Shown: positions 24,790 through 34,050 of the stretch, in pieces
Numbering within the stretch: the stretch's first letter is position 1
How the letters are laid out: each line of letters begins with the position of its first letter
Origin: Thiomicrorhabdus sp041583835
GTDB lineage: Bacteria > Pseudomonadota > Gammaproteobacteria > Thiomicrospirales > Thiomicrospiraceae
Direction of reading: 5' to 3'
DNA: 64,000 nucleotides
Assembly (NCBI RefSeq): GCF_041583835.1
Contig: NZ_JBFHFC010000005.1
Coordinates: 98,385 to 162,384 of the forward strand
Position numbers and translations under genes: made by a program
Notes under the pieces: generated by a model
The model's database searches: none
What the model saw: only the letters and a program-made list of their open reading frames with translations
Told to the model about the DNA's origin: nothing

Positions 24790-25806
24790 TTAGCCTCCCG
24801 CTTTTCTTAGTTGAACCCAGCCTAATAGCAGGCTGATTAGAAAGGCCAACCCCAAAGGCCAGACATAGAGTTCGCTGCGCAGACGGTAGCTATGAACTTC
24901 GTGTTCGACCGATTCAAGCTGGTTGATCGATTGGTAAATTTCCTGCAACTGGCGGGTGTCGTTCGCAAGGAAGAATTGACCGTGGGTCAACTCGGCGATC
25001 TTTTTAAGACTGTCGATGTCCATATCCGATTTTCCGCCGTTGAAGAAAGCATCCAGGCCGATTCGATGTTTAACCTGACCGACGCCGATGGTGTATATTT
25101 TTAAACCGAGTTGCGCCGCCTTTTCCGCCGCTTTGATTGGATCGACTTCGCCGGCGGTGTTGGATCCGTCGGTCAGCAGCACCAATACCGATTCATTCTG
25201 GTGGTTCTTCATCCGGTGTTTCAGGGTTAAACCAATGGCATCGCCAATCGCGGTATTGTTACCGGCCATGCCGATTTCGGTTTCGTTCAACAAGGTCTTA
25301 ACGGTTTTCAGATCGTATGTCAGAGGACTTTGCAAAAACGCTTGGGAGCCGAAAACGATCAAGCCCATGCGATCGCCTTGACGTTGTTCGATAAATTCCG
25401 CGACCACCGATTTGACTGCGGTCAAACGGTCGACATCTTTGCCGTCGAGATACATATCGGCTTTCTGCATGGAGCCGGAGAGATCGACCGCCAAAATCAT
25501 GTCCTTACCGCTGGTGGTGAAAGGCGTCGGCGTCAGATACCAAATCGGCCGCATGGCCGCGAGGATAAACAGTCCCCATAATAGAACGAACAGCCATGGA
25601 ATTTTACGTGTTTTGACTTCCGGTTGAATTAGGGATTCTTTGGCAAACTGCGTCGAAACGCGTTGCATGATTTGCGGTGCCAGCAGCGCGGTTTGTTGCT
25701 GTTGAACCGGCTTCATCAGCAAACGCACCAGCCACGGAAGAGGTAAAAAGGCAATCATCCACGGCCATAAGAATTCAAAGTTTTGCCAAACGTTCAACCA
25801 CTGCAT
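24790..25806 (-). CDS. VWA membrane protein (BatA-type), operon 1
   Basis: 338 residues. N-terminal membrane segments (FLWPWMIAFLPLPWLVRLL, IPWLFVLLWGLFILAAMRPIWYL), a VWA domain with canonical MIDAS (MILAVDLSGSMQKADM) and VLLTDGSNTAGEVDP, then a C-terminal membrane segment (LYVWPLGLAFLISLLLGWVQL). The VWA faces the periplasm by analogy with the family. It binds a divalent cation and probably a partner protein. Its ATG overlaps the stop of the DUF4381 gene by one base, indicating coupled translation. Confidence 0.92.
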   Translation of the reverse strand: MQWLNVWQNFEFLWPWMIAFLPLPWLVRLLMKPVQQQQTALLAPQIMQRVSTQFAKESLIQPEVKTRKIPWLFVLLWGLFILAAMRPIWYLTPTPFTTSGKDMILAVDLSGSMQKADMYLDGKDVDRLTAVKSVVAEFIEQRQGDRMGLIVFGSQAFLQSPLTYDLKTVKTLLNETEIGMAGNNTAIGDAIGLTLKHRMKNHQNESVLVLLTDGSNTAGEVDPIKAAEKAAQLGLKIYTIGVGQVKHRIGLDAFFNGGKSDMDIDSLKKIAELTHGQFFLANDTRQLQEIYQSINQLESVEHEVHSYRLRSELYVWPLGLAFLISLLLGWVQLRKAGG

Positions 25807-26312
25807 TAGAGATGATGCCCCTTAATCCATTGCTGCGCATAGTTTCGCCACGAGAGCGCTAAGCCGTTCAGTTCGGCGTCTGTTTTTTGAGCGTTTCCTT
25901 GATAGGCTTGTTGCAGAATCTCCAGAGCATTGTCGGGTTGGCGGACGAAGTTGGCGGTTTCGTGAAGAAAATCCAACCAGGCCTGTTCGCTCAGATGCGC
26001 AACCGTCTGACGCCCGTAAACCGTAATCGCCACCTGTTTTAGCAGGGCGTTGATGTGCAGGATTTGTTCGGCGACGTCCGTTTGAGTGCCTGTTTGAATC
26101 CGTTTTATTTCCGCCAGCGCTTCGCGGCGGTAGGCGTTGCGTTTATGACGATCCAACAGGAACCACACCAATGCAAAGACAATGGCGCTCAAGCTGAATA
26201 TCAGCACCCACCAGCTGAATGCCAGCGGCCACCAACCGATTGGATCGGGCAGGTGAATGTCTTTGAGCTGGTTGAGTGGGTTGTTACTATCCGTTAGATT
26301 ATTCAGATTCAT
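25806..26312 (-). CDS. DUF4381 membrane protein, operon 1
   Basis: 168 residues with one central membrane segment (PLAFSWWVLIFSLSAIVFALVWFLL), preceded by the family pattern LKDIHLPDPIGWWP. The cytoplasmic part is helical (AEQILHINALLKQVAITVYGRQTVAHLSEQAWLDFL in parts). This small protein regularly sits between DUF58 and the VWA genes in MoxR operons. Its function is unknown. Confidence 0.85.
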   Translation of the reverse strand: MNLNNLTDSNNPLNQLKDIHLPDPIGWWPLAFSWWVLIFSLSAIVFALVWFLLDRHKRNAYRREALAEIKRIQTGTQTDVAEQILHINALLKQVAITVYGRQTVAHLSEQAWLDFLHETANFVRQPDNALEILQQAYQGNAQKTDAELNGLALSWRNYAQQWIKGHHL

Positions 26313-26325
26313 TTCGCTGTCGTCT

Positions 26326-27300
26326 CTATTGGATGATTTTGTATTTGAGTAAGGCTTCCATCGGTTTGTCCTCGGTCGAGATTTGAATCAATGGAATTTG
26401 CAAGTTGCGGAAGGTTTTTTCCGCTGCTTGCCAAGCGTTTACGTAGCTGTCACGGTATTCCTGGCGAGTTTTTTTTCTAAGGCTGTTAATCGGTAACAGG
26501 TGTTCTCCTAGCCAATCGGAACTGAGGTTTAGCCAACCTAACTTGGGAAGCTCTTTTTCCAAAGGGTCGTATAGATGAATCGCCGTGATTTCGGTGTGTT
26601 TGCGTAGGCTTTGTAAGTGCTGTTGGCTGGCTTCACTGAGGTTGAGCATGTCGCCGATTAAAAACAGCTTACTGCCGGGTTTGACCATTTTTAATAACTG
26701 TTGTGTGGCTTGCTGCCAAAGGTGCGGCTGTACCGTTCCCGGTCTATTCAGCCCGTGCTGTAATTGAATGGCCTGTTGTAACCAGGTCAATAAAGTCTGT
26801 TTTTGGCGTTTTGGATTCAACCAGGTCTGGTGGTTTTGGTTGAAACTCAAACCGCCGATCAGATCGCCTTGCTGCAGAGCCGTCCAACCTAAAATGGCGG
26901 CGATATTCAATCCTTGAACTGCTTTTAGACGCACCTTGCTGCCGAAAAATAGTGCCGGAGTCTGTTCGGCAACGATTATGACCGGTTTCTCATGTTCTTC
27001 GGTAAAGACTTTGGTATGAACTTTTTGAGTACGTGCACTGACGCGCCAGTCGATGTGACGGATATCGTCTCCAGCTTGATACTGTCGTACCTCACTGAAA
27101 ATCATGCCGCTGCCTTTACGTAAACTGTGATGGCCGCCGCTGAATTGTTCCATCACCTTCTGTTGACTGTTGAGGCTACGATGTTTCACGTGAAACCGAA
27201 AGGCAATCAGCTCGTCAAGCGAACTGTATAGACTGTCCTCGGAAATGTTCGTGCGAGGTTGCATCGAGCTTTCGGTTTGGGCTTGCGAAGAGATCGTCAT
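26326..27300 (-). CDS. DUF58 protein, operon 1
   Basis: 324 residues. The DUF58 core is visible: GGHHSLRKGSGMIFSEVRQYQAGDDIRHIDWRVSAR (in parts) with the typical D-I-R-x-I-D-W-R motif, then KVFTEEHEKPVIIV. The C-terminal half resembles a VWA fold with weak metal motif (LFLIGDMLNLSEAS). There is no membrane segment. DUF58 proteins work with MoxR ATPases. A parS site lies in this gene at codons for RFHVKH. Confidence 0.88.
   Translation of the reverse strand: MTISSQAQTESSMQPRTNISEDSLYSSLDELIAFRFHVKHRSLNSQQKVMEQFSGGHHSLRKGSGMIFSEVRQYQAGDDIRHIDWRVSARTQKVHTKVFTEEHEKPVIIVAEQTPALFFGSKVRLKAVQGLNIAAILGWTALQQGDLIGGLSFNQNHQTWLNPKRQKQTLLTWLQQAIQLQHGLNRPGTVQPHLWQQATQQLLKMVKPGSKLFLIGDMLNLSEASQQHLQSLRKHTEITAIHLYDPLEKELPKLGWLNLSSDWLGEHLLPINSLRKKTRQEYRDSYVNAWQAAEKTFRNLQIPLIQISTEDKPMEALLKYKIIQ
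27182..27197. other. parS: parS site inside the DUF58 gene
   Basis: TGTTTCACGTGAAACC, with the 14-bp core GTTTCACGTGAAAC exact. It lies near the 5' end of the minus-strand DUF58 coding region. Confidence 0.85.
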
Positions 27301-27319
27301 TGCTTACGGAACCCTTTGA

Positions 27320-28297
27320 TCAGACAACGGGAACGTAACTCAGTAGTTGGTCGATGATGTCGTCGGTGCTCAAACCTTCGGCTTCGGCTTCAAAACTCAG
27401 CAACAGGCGGTGACGGAAGACATCGTGAATTACGGCTTGCACGTCGTCGGGACTGACGAAGTTTTTACCTTGCAACCATGCGTGGGCACGTGCGCAACGC
27501 GATAAAGCCAAGGTGGCGCGCGGACTGACGCCATAGTTGATTTTGGTTGCCAGGTCGGCACTGTACGCCGCTGGATTACGGGTGGCAATCACCAGCTCCA
27601 CCAGATAGGTTTTGACGGCATCGGCCATATGAATATTCAGGATTTCGTCGCGCGCCTTGAAAAGGTCGTCTTGGCTGAGATTCTCGGGTTTGATTGGCTG
27701 ATGACTGCGCTCTTCGTTTTCCACTAATTCCAGAATTTGATATTCGCTTTCCGCAGACGGGTAGTCGATTTTAACGTGCAGCATAAATCGATCGAGCTGC
27801 GCTTCCGGCAGCGGGTAGGTCCCCTCTTGTTCGAGCGGGTTTTGGGTTGCCATGACCATAAACAGTTTGTCTAACGGCATGGTGTGCTTACCGACGCTGA
27901 TTTGACCTTCCGCCATGGCTTCCAATAAGGCGGATTGAACTTTGGCCGGTGCACGGTTAATTTCGTCGGCTAGAACCAGATTGTGAAAAATCGGCCCCGG
28001 TTGGAATTCGAACACGCCGGTTTCCGGACGGTAGATTTCGGTTCCGGTGATATCGGAGGGCAGTAGGTCGGGCGTGAACTGGATACGGTGAAAGCTGCCT
28101 TCTATCAATTCCGCCAAAACTTTGATCGCTTTAGTTTTTGCCAACCCCGGCGGTCCTTCGACCAGTAGATGGCCGTCAGAAAGTAGGGCGATCAGCATGC
28201 GTTGAGTCAAGTGCGGCTGTCCGATAATCTGTTGGTTGATGTGTGCCTGTAAGGTTTGGAATCGTGCGGCTAAGGTCGAATCGTTAGGTTCCATCAT
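27320..28297 (-). CDS. MoxR-family AAA+ ATPase, operon 1
   Basis: 325 residues. Walker A is in EGPPGLAKTKAIKVLA, Walker B in LVLADEINRAPAKVQSALLEAMAE, sensor 1 in MVMATQNPLEQEGTYPLPEAQLDRFMLH, and sensor 2/arginine in GVSPRATLALSRCARAHAW. It is the first gene of the six-gene minus-strand operon moxR-DUF58-DUF4381-batA-batBC-batD. MoxR ATPases act as chaperone-like motors on VWA-domain partners. ATG codons at 28297 and 28294 are both possible starts. Confidence 0.93.
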   Translation of the reverse strand: MMEPNDSTLAARFQTLQAHINQQIIGQPHLTQRMLIALLSDGHLLVEGPPGLAKTKAIKVLAELIEGSFHRIQFTPDLLPSDITGTEIYRPETGVFEFQPGPIFHNLVLADEINRAPAKVQSALLEAMAEGQISVGKHTMPLDKLFMVMATQNPLEQEGTYPLPEAQLDRFMLHVKIDYPSAESEYQILELVENEERSHQPIKPENLSQDDLFKARDEILNIHMADAVKTYLVELVIATRNPAAYSADLATKINYGVSPRATLALSRCARAHAWLQGKNFVSPDDVQAVIHDVFRHRLLLSFEAEAEGLSTDDIIDQLLSYVPVV

Positions 28298-28434
28298 ATC
28301 CCTGAACTTCGCTGTTGTCTTAATTGGAAAGGGTTTTCATTATACTGACATCAGGAAGGGTTACAAACGCTTAACAATGGAGGAAGTTTTGAAATAATTC
28401 GGAGAATGGAGTGGGAGTGAAAATTTCTGTTTGA

Positions 28435-28458
28435 CCGGGGACGATATAAGCGCCCCGG
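28435..28458 (-). terminator. GC hairpin after the chemoreceptor gene, weak terminator candidate
   Basis: CCGGGG (28435-28440) pairs with CCCCGG (28453-28458). It is 16 bp past the minus-strand chemoreceptor stop. There is no proper T-run, so it may only protect the 3' end or need Rho. Confidence 0.3.
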
Positions 28459-28473
28459 CTAACAGATGAATGC

Positions 28474-30918
28474 TTATTTTTTAGGCAGTATTTTACTGGT
28501 ATCAATTTTGAACGAACCGATAAGCTCGACCAAGCGGCCGATTTCGTTGCTCATACGCTGTGTATCTTGAGCAACCGTGTCAACCAGAATCGCGTTCTGT
28601 TGGGTGTTGCCGTCCATGTCGCTGATGGCTTGGTTAATCTGCGTGATACCGACGGATTGCTCTTCGGAAGCGCGGCTGATTTCACTGACCATACCGGTTA
28701 TTGAGGTGACTTGCTGATTGATTTTTTTCAGCATGTCCGCCGACTCCGAAGCCAGTTTGGTTCCGTGGTTGATCTGGTCGGTGGTTTCGGTCACCAGAGC
28801 GCCGATCTCTTTAGCGGCATCGGCGGTGCGTTGTGCCAGAACGCGTACTTCTCCGGCCACAACCGCAAATCCGCGACCGTGTTCGCCGGCACGTGCCGCT
28901 TCAACGGCGGCGTTCAATGCCAATAAATTGGTCTGGAATGCGATGCTATCGATCAAAGTGGTGATTTCGAATACCTTGGTACTGGATTCATGAATCCCCT
29001 GCATGGCTTTTTGGGCTTGTTCCATGACTTTTTCGCCCTGATCGGCATCTTTTTTAGCCTGTGCGGTAAACGCGTTGGCTTCCCTTGCACTGGAGACCGA
29101 GTTTTGCATTGTGGAAGCGATTTCTTCCATAGCAGCCGCGGTTTCTTCCAGAGAGGCGGCCTGATTTTGGGTACGGTCGTTCAAATCGATATTGCCGTTC
29201 GATAGTTGTTGAATATTCATCAACGCCGATTCTGAGGTTTGCTTGATGTCGATGAAGATGGTGGCAATATTATTCAAAGCGCTATTGATGGTTGCCTGCA
29301 ATCTTGCCAATTCGCCTTTGTAGTCGCCGATGACGTGCGCCGTTAAATCGCCGTCGATCAAGTTGGTTAAGCTGCCGGTAAAGCTGTTAAAACCGGTTTG
29401 TAAATTATCCAGCGCCTGGTTGATGTTTTGTTTCAGGGTGTTCAAGTCGCCGCTCAATTCAATCGTGATCGGCTTCGAGAAATCGGAATCGGCCATATCG
29501 GCAACCACTTGATTGATTTCGGATACAGCCGAGTTCAATGAATTCAAGGTGAATTGTGCGTTATCCATCGCCTCTTTGAACGCGCCTTTCGCATTTATGT
29601 TGTTTTCGATTTTGGCGCTGAAATTAGCCTGTCCGAGAGCCGTTAGGGTTTCACCAAGCGAGTTCATGGTGTTTTCCAGGGTATCGGTACTTTGGTTGAT
29701 CTGATTTTTTAGTTTTTCCAGATCACCTACCGCAGAAATTTGAATGCGTTTTTTCAAATCGCCGTTTCCGATGGCTTGCATGGTATCGCAAGTTTCTTTC
29801 AGAACCTGATGGGTGTTTTCTAGCAAGTGGTTGAAATCGTTTGCCATCAAGGCGATTTCGTCCTGATGCTCCGACTTCTTGGCGCGTGCCGAAAAATCAC
29901 CTTGGTGGGTAACGGTTTGAATGGTTTGTTGAAGGTTGATAACCGGCAGCAACACGACTTTTCGAATGATCAACATGATCACGATACCCATTAGAATGAC
30001 AATCCCGACGAGAATTCCCAATTCTTTAAAGACGGCTTGCTGTATCACCAGCATACGGTTTTCAAGTTCGATCGGTGGGGCGCCCAGAATCTGTACGCCG
30101 ACCTCTTTGCCTTGCATATCCTTAACGATCGATTGGGTGATCAGTAGGCCGTCTTGTAACAACCAACCGTTTTTATTTAAGGTGTCCCAATCAATCTTCT
30201 GTGTCATGGCAACCGCTTCTTTGCTAAACGAGGTTTGGCTGCCTAATACGTAATCACCGACTTTCGTATTGTCTTTGGCATTGGTACTGATGGTCAGGGC
30301 ATAGTCGTTCAACAATAAAGCGTATTGCATGTTACGGGCAGTATAGTCTCGAGCCACACTTCCCATGCCTTGAATAAATTCAAGCGAACCGATGTAGCGA
30401 TCGTCTTTAAAAAGCGGGGCGATGCCGCGTACCGCTAAACCGGCACGGCCCAATTCCAAAACGGCGATGGCTTTTTTGGTTTGGATGACTTTGTCGACAC
30501 CAAAGCGGAAAGAGGAAAGATCGTCACCATGCTTATTCGGTTTCCATGCTCGTAAAAAAGAACGGTTTTCCGGGGTATGGATATGAATTTTGATGTTTTT
30601 GAAACTGGTGTTATGGGCAAACGTCTGATTGACGTTTTGTAGCGCAGTTAAAGCGGAATCGCGATCTTGGTCGGCAACGGCATCAATGATTTGGTTATTG
30701 CTTGAAAAGCTTACGGCGTTACTGATCCCGATTTCCATTTTGGTATTCAAACTACGATCCATGTCCCCACGTAATTCTTTCGCAACATCGGCCGCCGTCT
30801 GTTTATATTCGTATTGATACTTTTGGTATTCAACCAATATCAGTACTGCCAAGACAATGCTGGAAACGATGATGATGCTGGAAATAATTTTGGATTGTAG
30901 GCCGAGAGATTTGAACAT
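28474..30918 (-). CDS. Methyl-accepting chemotaxis protein with poly-HAMP
   Basis: 814 residues from the ATG at 30916-30918, which has AAGGGG 6 bp upstream (an upstream in-frame ATG at 30939 is not favoured). TM1 (IISSIIIVSSIVLAVLILV) is followed by a periplasmic double-Cache-like sensor (about 30-300), then TM2 (ELGILVGIVILMGIVIMLII). Next comes a HAMP domain, then repeated HAMP-like modules, each with a motif like DLKKRI, NFSAKI, DFSKPI or DLTAHV followed by a helix of -L..N-NQALDNL type. The signalling domain contains the hairpin tip AFQTNLLALNAAVEAARAGEHGRGFAVVAGEVR (in parts). There is no C-terminal NWETF-type tether. The ligand is unknown. Confidence 0.93.
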   Translation of the reverse strand: MFKSLGLQSKIISSIIIVSSIVLAVLILVEYQKYQYEYKQTAADVAKELRGDMDRSLNTKMEIGISNAVSFSSNNQIIDAVADQDRDSALTALQNVNQTFAHNTSFKNIKIHIHTPENRSFLRAWKPNKHGDDLSSFRFGVDKVIQTKKAIAVLELGRAGLAVRGIAPLFKDDRYIGSLEFIQGMGSVARDYTARNMQYALLLNDYALTISTNAKDNTKVGDYVLGSQTSFSKEAVAMTQKIDWDTLNKNGWLLQDGLLITQSIVKDMQGKEVGVQILGAPPIELENRMLVIQQAVFKELGILVGIVILMGIVIMLIIRKVVLLPVINLQQTIQTVTHQGDFSARAKKSEHQDEIALMANDFNHLLENTHQVLKETCDTMQAIGNGDLKKRIQISAVGDLEKLKNQINQSTDTLENTMNSLGETLTALGQANFSAKIENNINAKGAFKEAMDNAQFTLNSLNSAVSEINQVVADMADSDFSKPITIELSGDLNTLKQNINQALDNLQTGFNSFTGSLTNLIDGDLTAHVIGDYKGELARLQATINSALNNIATIFIDIKQTSESALMNIQQLSNGNIDLNDRTQNQAASLEETAAAMEEIASTMQNSVSSAREANAFTAQAKKDADQGEKVMEQAQKAMQGIHESSTKVFEITTLIDSIAFQTNLLALNAAVEAARAGEHGRGFAVVAGEVRVLAQRTADAAKEIGALVTETTDQINHGTKLASESADMLKKINQQVTSITGMVSEISRASEEQSVGITQINQAISDMDGNTQQNAILVDTVAQDTQRMSNEIGRLVELIGSFKIDTSKILPKK

Positions 30919-31138
30919 GAATACCCCTTTGTACTTCATTTGCGTATATTAACCCTAAAGTTATACAGGTAATGATACATAGGTTTGATATGGAAAACGA
31001 GAAGAATTAATAATTAAAATGAAAAATTTATCTAATATTATCAATTGGTTAAATAATACTATTTAATACTGATGTGAGGGTTAGTCTTGATTATTTACGG
31101 GGGAGAAGTCCCATTAAACGGGTAGGTTTTAACGGGAT

Positions 31139-32128
31139 TTATTTGGGTTTGTTTGCAACCATCACCGCACGTAGAGGAGCGGGATAGCCTTCAATGGTTT
31201 TATTCAGGTCGTCAGGGTCCAAAAAGTCTTTTAGAGAGTTCCATTGCATCCAATCGGTCGAACGTTGTTCTTCGATGGAAGTCTGGTTGAGATCAACGCA
31301 ACGGACTTCAGTAAATCCGCAACGTTCCATCCAGCGCTGCAGTTCCGAAACCGACGGTAGAAACCAAACATTGCGCATTTGCGCATAACGGTCTTCCGGA
31401 ACCAAAAGCTGACCGAATTCTTCGGGAACGACCAGGGTTTCCAGTACGAGTTCACCACCCGGCGTAAGTTGATTTTTAAGATCGTAGATATGATCGATCG
31501 GCGATCGGCGATGATAAAGCACGCCCATTGAAAAAACCGTATCAAAAGCCCCGCCTTTAGGAGACACCGGTAAATCTTCCAGTGTTAACGGCAGGAAATA
31601 AGCGGGCACGGATTCGCCGATAAAGTGTTTGAGCGTCAAGAACTGGCTCATAAACAGTAGGCTTGGGTCGACACCGACCGCTAATTTTGGGTTTTCAGAG
31701 GCCATGCGCCATAGGTGGTAACCGCTTCCGCAGCCGATATCCAATACGCGTTTGCCTTCAAGCGGTTGAAGATGGGGGCGTACGCGATCCCATTTCCAAT
31801 CGGAATGCCATTCGGTTTCTATGTGGATGCCGTGAATACTGAACGGGCCTTTGCGCCAAGGCATTAGAACCCGTAAAGCACTTTCCAGTTGATGTCTATG
31901 GCCGTCGTCCAAATCGTCATTTCCGGTTGTGACGACGGATTGATTTAGATGGGTGACTTGGTCGCGCGGATAGTCATGGATAATTTCCAATGCGGCTAAC
32001 CAACGAGGTAAGTTGCCATTGCCTTCGGGATGCAATGCATGGTCGATCAGATCGGGCAGCACTTTTCTCCACTCATCAAAGCGTGAGTCGCCGAGTCTTT
32101 CCCAAAATGTATCGTAATGCTGTTTCAC
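31139..32128 (-). CDS. cmoB: tRNA U34 carboxymethyltransferase CmoB
   Basis: 329 residues. CmoB transfers the carboxymethyl group from carboxy-S-adenosylmethionine to 5-hydroxyuridine at tRNA position 34. Landmarks: ALRVLMPWRKGPFSIHGIHIETEWHSDWKWDRV (in parts), the AdoMet-type loop VLDIGCGSGYHLWRM, then VGVDPSLLFMSQF, and FDTVFSMGVLYHRRSPIDHI. The start is GTG at 32126-32128, with AGGA about 13 bp upstream; this GTG lies inside a parS site. cmoA is 136 bp upstream on the same strand. Confidence 0.95.
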   Translation of the reverse strand: MKQHYDTFWERLGDSRFDEWRKVLPDLIDHALHPEGNGNLPRWLAALEIIHDYPRDQVTHLNQSVVTTGNDDLDDGHRHQLESALRVLMPWRKGPFSIHGIHIETEWHSDWKWDRVRPHLQPLEGKRVLDIGCGSGYHLWRMASENPKLAVGVDPSLLFMSQFLTLKHFIGESVPAYFLPLTLEDLPVSPKGGAFDTVFSMGVLYHRRSPIDHIYDLKNQLTPGGELVLETLVVPEEFGQLLVPEDRYAQMRNVWFLPSVSELQRWMERCGFTEVRCVDLNQTSIEEQRSTDWMQWNSLKDFLDPDDLNKTIEGYPAPLRAVMVANKPK

Positions 32129-32136
32129 GTGAAACT
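32121..32136. other. parS: parS site overlapping the cmoB start codon
   Basis: TGTTTCACGTGAAACT, core exact. The GTG initiation codon of cmoB (minus strand) is formed by the central CACGTG, so ParB bound here would sit on the translation start region of the gene. Confidence 0.87.
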
Positions 32137-32264
32137 ATTCCTGTTGTTGGCAAATGGATAAGGGCGTAATTATACCGTTCGGTTCTGTGAAATTGAACAG
32201 GATTGAAATGTACGGATTAACAGAACCGTACGAATTCAACGAACTTAACTGTGATTTAAAACCA

Positions 32265-32993
32265 TCAAATTGATTTGATGGCGATAAAAGAAGCGAAGTT
32301 GTATGCCTGAAACCAGATGCCGGCGGAATCGAAACCGGTTTGCTTCAAACGTTGGATATGGAAGTCGGCGGTATCGCTGATTAATACGTTTTCCAGCGAG
32401 CTGCGTTTCTGGCTGATTTCCAGTTCGGAATAACCGTTGGCGCGTTTGAACTGTAAATGCAGGTGTTCGATTGCCGACTGCAGGGCATCGTCTTCAAAGT
32501 GGATTTTTTCCGAAAGGATGAGGATTCCACCAGGCTTAAGACCTTGATAAATATTATCCAATAGCGCCTGACGTTGATCCGGATCGATGAACTGCAAGGT
32601 GAAGTTAATGACTACCACCGAAGCGTTTTCGATTTTGATCTGGGTGATGTCGGCACATTGCAAATCGACTTCGACGTCGGAATGATAGGCGTGTAAATAT
32701 TCGCTTGCACGGTTTATCATCGCTTCAGAATTATCGACCGCGACGATTCGGCAATTGGGCTGTGCCACCTTGCGGCGCATCGTTAAAGTGGCCGCACCTA
32801 ATGAGCAGCCTAAGTCATACAAATTACTGTCGGCTTGGGCGTAGGTTTCGGTCAATTCGCCGATTCCGGTGAGAATGGTTTGGTAACCGGGAACGGAACG
32901 CTGGATCATGTCGGGGAAAACCGCAACGACCGATTCGTCAAATTGGAAGGCGCCAACCGCTTCATGGGCTTGGGCGTAAATGGTATCTTTCAT
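32265..32993 (-). CDS. cmoA: Carboxy-S-adenosylmethionine synthase CmoA
   Basis: 242 residues from the ATG at 32991-32993 (an upstream in-frame TTG at 33011 is less likely). CmoA makes carboxy-SAM from SAM and prephenate for CmoB. Diagnostic stretches are FQFDESVVAVFPDMIQRSVPGYQ, LYDLGCSLGAATLTMRRKV, VDNSEAMINRASEYL, and VVINFTLQFIDPDQR. Length is that of E. coli CmoA. It is upstream of cmoB on the same strand. Confidence 0.95.
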   Translation of the reverse strand: MKDTIYAQAHEAVGAFQFDESVVAVFPDMIQRSVPGYQTILTGIGELTETYAQADSNLYDLGCSLGAATLTMRRKVAQPNCRIVAVDNSEAMINRASEYLHAYHSDVEVDLQCADITQIKIENASVVVINFTLQFIDPDQRQALLDNIYQGLKPGGILILSEKIHFEDDALQSAIEHLHLQFKRANGYSELEISQKRSSLENVLISDTADFHIQRLKQTGFDSAGIWFQAYNFASFIAIKSI

Positions 32994-33108
32994 ATTGGTG
33001 AACCTGTTCAAGCCTGGCTTAGGTTATAGGGAACGATGACATCGCAAAGATTGTATTTTAAAGAAATTACCCGTCAAAACCAATAAAACGGAATTGACGA
33101 GCCATATG

Positions 33109-33984
33109 TCAGTAACGGGACGGTCGGTTTGCCACTTCGGACAATCGCCAGGCCTCCGGGGTTTGACTGCTTTCCAGACGGGTTTCAAAGTCGTCATCCA
33201 GTTTGTAAAAAAAGTCCAATCCGGTTTGTTTCTCAACTTCGTCGATAGTAGTCACGAATGTCATTAAGCTGGCATTGGGCTTGGCATTCTGGGGGAAAAT
33301 GAATGCCAATGCTTTAGCCGGGCTATCTTGGCTGCCAGGTTTGATCAGGATTTTATAAAAAGCCTTGGGGATCGCGACTCGGGTGTTTTTGATGGTTTTC
33401 GGATTAGTGTCGAAAATCGGCCCGGTTACGACCCAGAAATTACCGAACCAGTCCGAGAAATCATTGGCCACCAACTCTTCCAAACGTTGCCAACTTTTCT
33501 GGTTCAGATTCGGTTTTTGGGGGGTAATGTTAGTCATTAAAAAGGTTTCTAATTGCGCCGATCGGCCGTAACGGCTGGCAATTAGATAGTTTGGCGCCAT
33601 GTGTCCCCGGTCATAGCCGGAACCAGTGTAATCCTGATGGGTGATGCCGGACAGTCCGCGCCAGTCGCGCGAGAAGCTGCTGGGGCGCTTGCCGCTGTCG
33701 AACTGTTTGGCTTTAACCTGATAGGTGACCCATAAAGGGTTGGCCAGTTTCTCAGAGTAGCCGAGCATAAATGCCTGATTACGTAAGACATGAGTCCAGC
33801 TAGCGTCGGCGGGGGCAGAAATTTCTTGCGGAACCCCCATGTAAGTCATCGCAGGACGGGCAACAGTGACCTCATAGCCGTACCAGATCCCCCCGGCTAA
33901 AAAGACGGCGATAAGGTATATAGGTTTGCGAATAATCAGTTGTAGAGCGGGTCTAAGAAGACGTAAAACCTGTCGTGTAGTCAT
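33109..33984 (-). CDS. Membrane-anchored DNA/RNA non-specific endonuclease
   Basis: 291 residues from the ATG at 33982-33984; a TTG at 34014 would add ten residues. An N-terminal hydrophobic anchor (KPIYLIAVFLAGGIWYGY) precedes an NUC-family domain. The catalytic motif is YDRGHMAPN (DRGH) and the Mg2+-binding helix is TNITPQKPNLNQKSWQRLE. These hydrolases cut DNA and RNA non-specifically in the periplasm or outside. It could recycle external nucleic acid; no immunity gene or secretion partner is next to it. Confidence 0.9.
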   Translation of the reverse strand: MTTRQVLRLLRPALQLIIRKPIYLIAVFLAGGIWYGYEVTVARPAMTYMGVPQEISAPADASWTHVLRNQAFMLGYSEKLANPLWVTYQVKAKQFDSGKRPSSFSRDWRGLSGITHQDYTGSGYDRGHMAPNYLIASRYGRSAQLETFLMTNITPQKPNLNQKSWQRLEELVANDFSDWFGNFWVVTGPIFDTNPKTIKNTRVAIPKAFYKILIKPGSQDSPAKALAFIFPQNAKPNASLMTFVTTIDEVEKQTGLDFFYKLDDDFETRLESSQTPEAWRLSEVANRPSRY

Positions 33985-34050
33985 AAGTGTCAATCGGGCT
34001 AAAAAGAGACGCAATTATATGGCTTAAAAGCGAAATTGCGAAGCCCGGCT

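Noticed and set aside
27491..28900. CACGTG hexamers at about 27488 and 28890.
   Set aside because: Flanks (GGCACGTGCG and GGCACGTGCC) do not fit parS; simple coding sequence.
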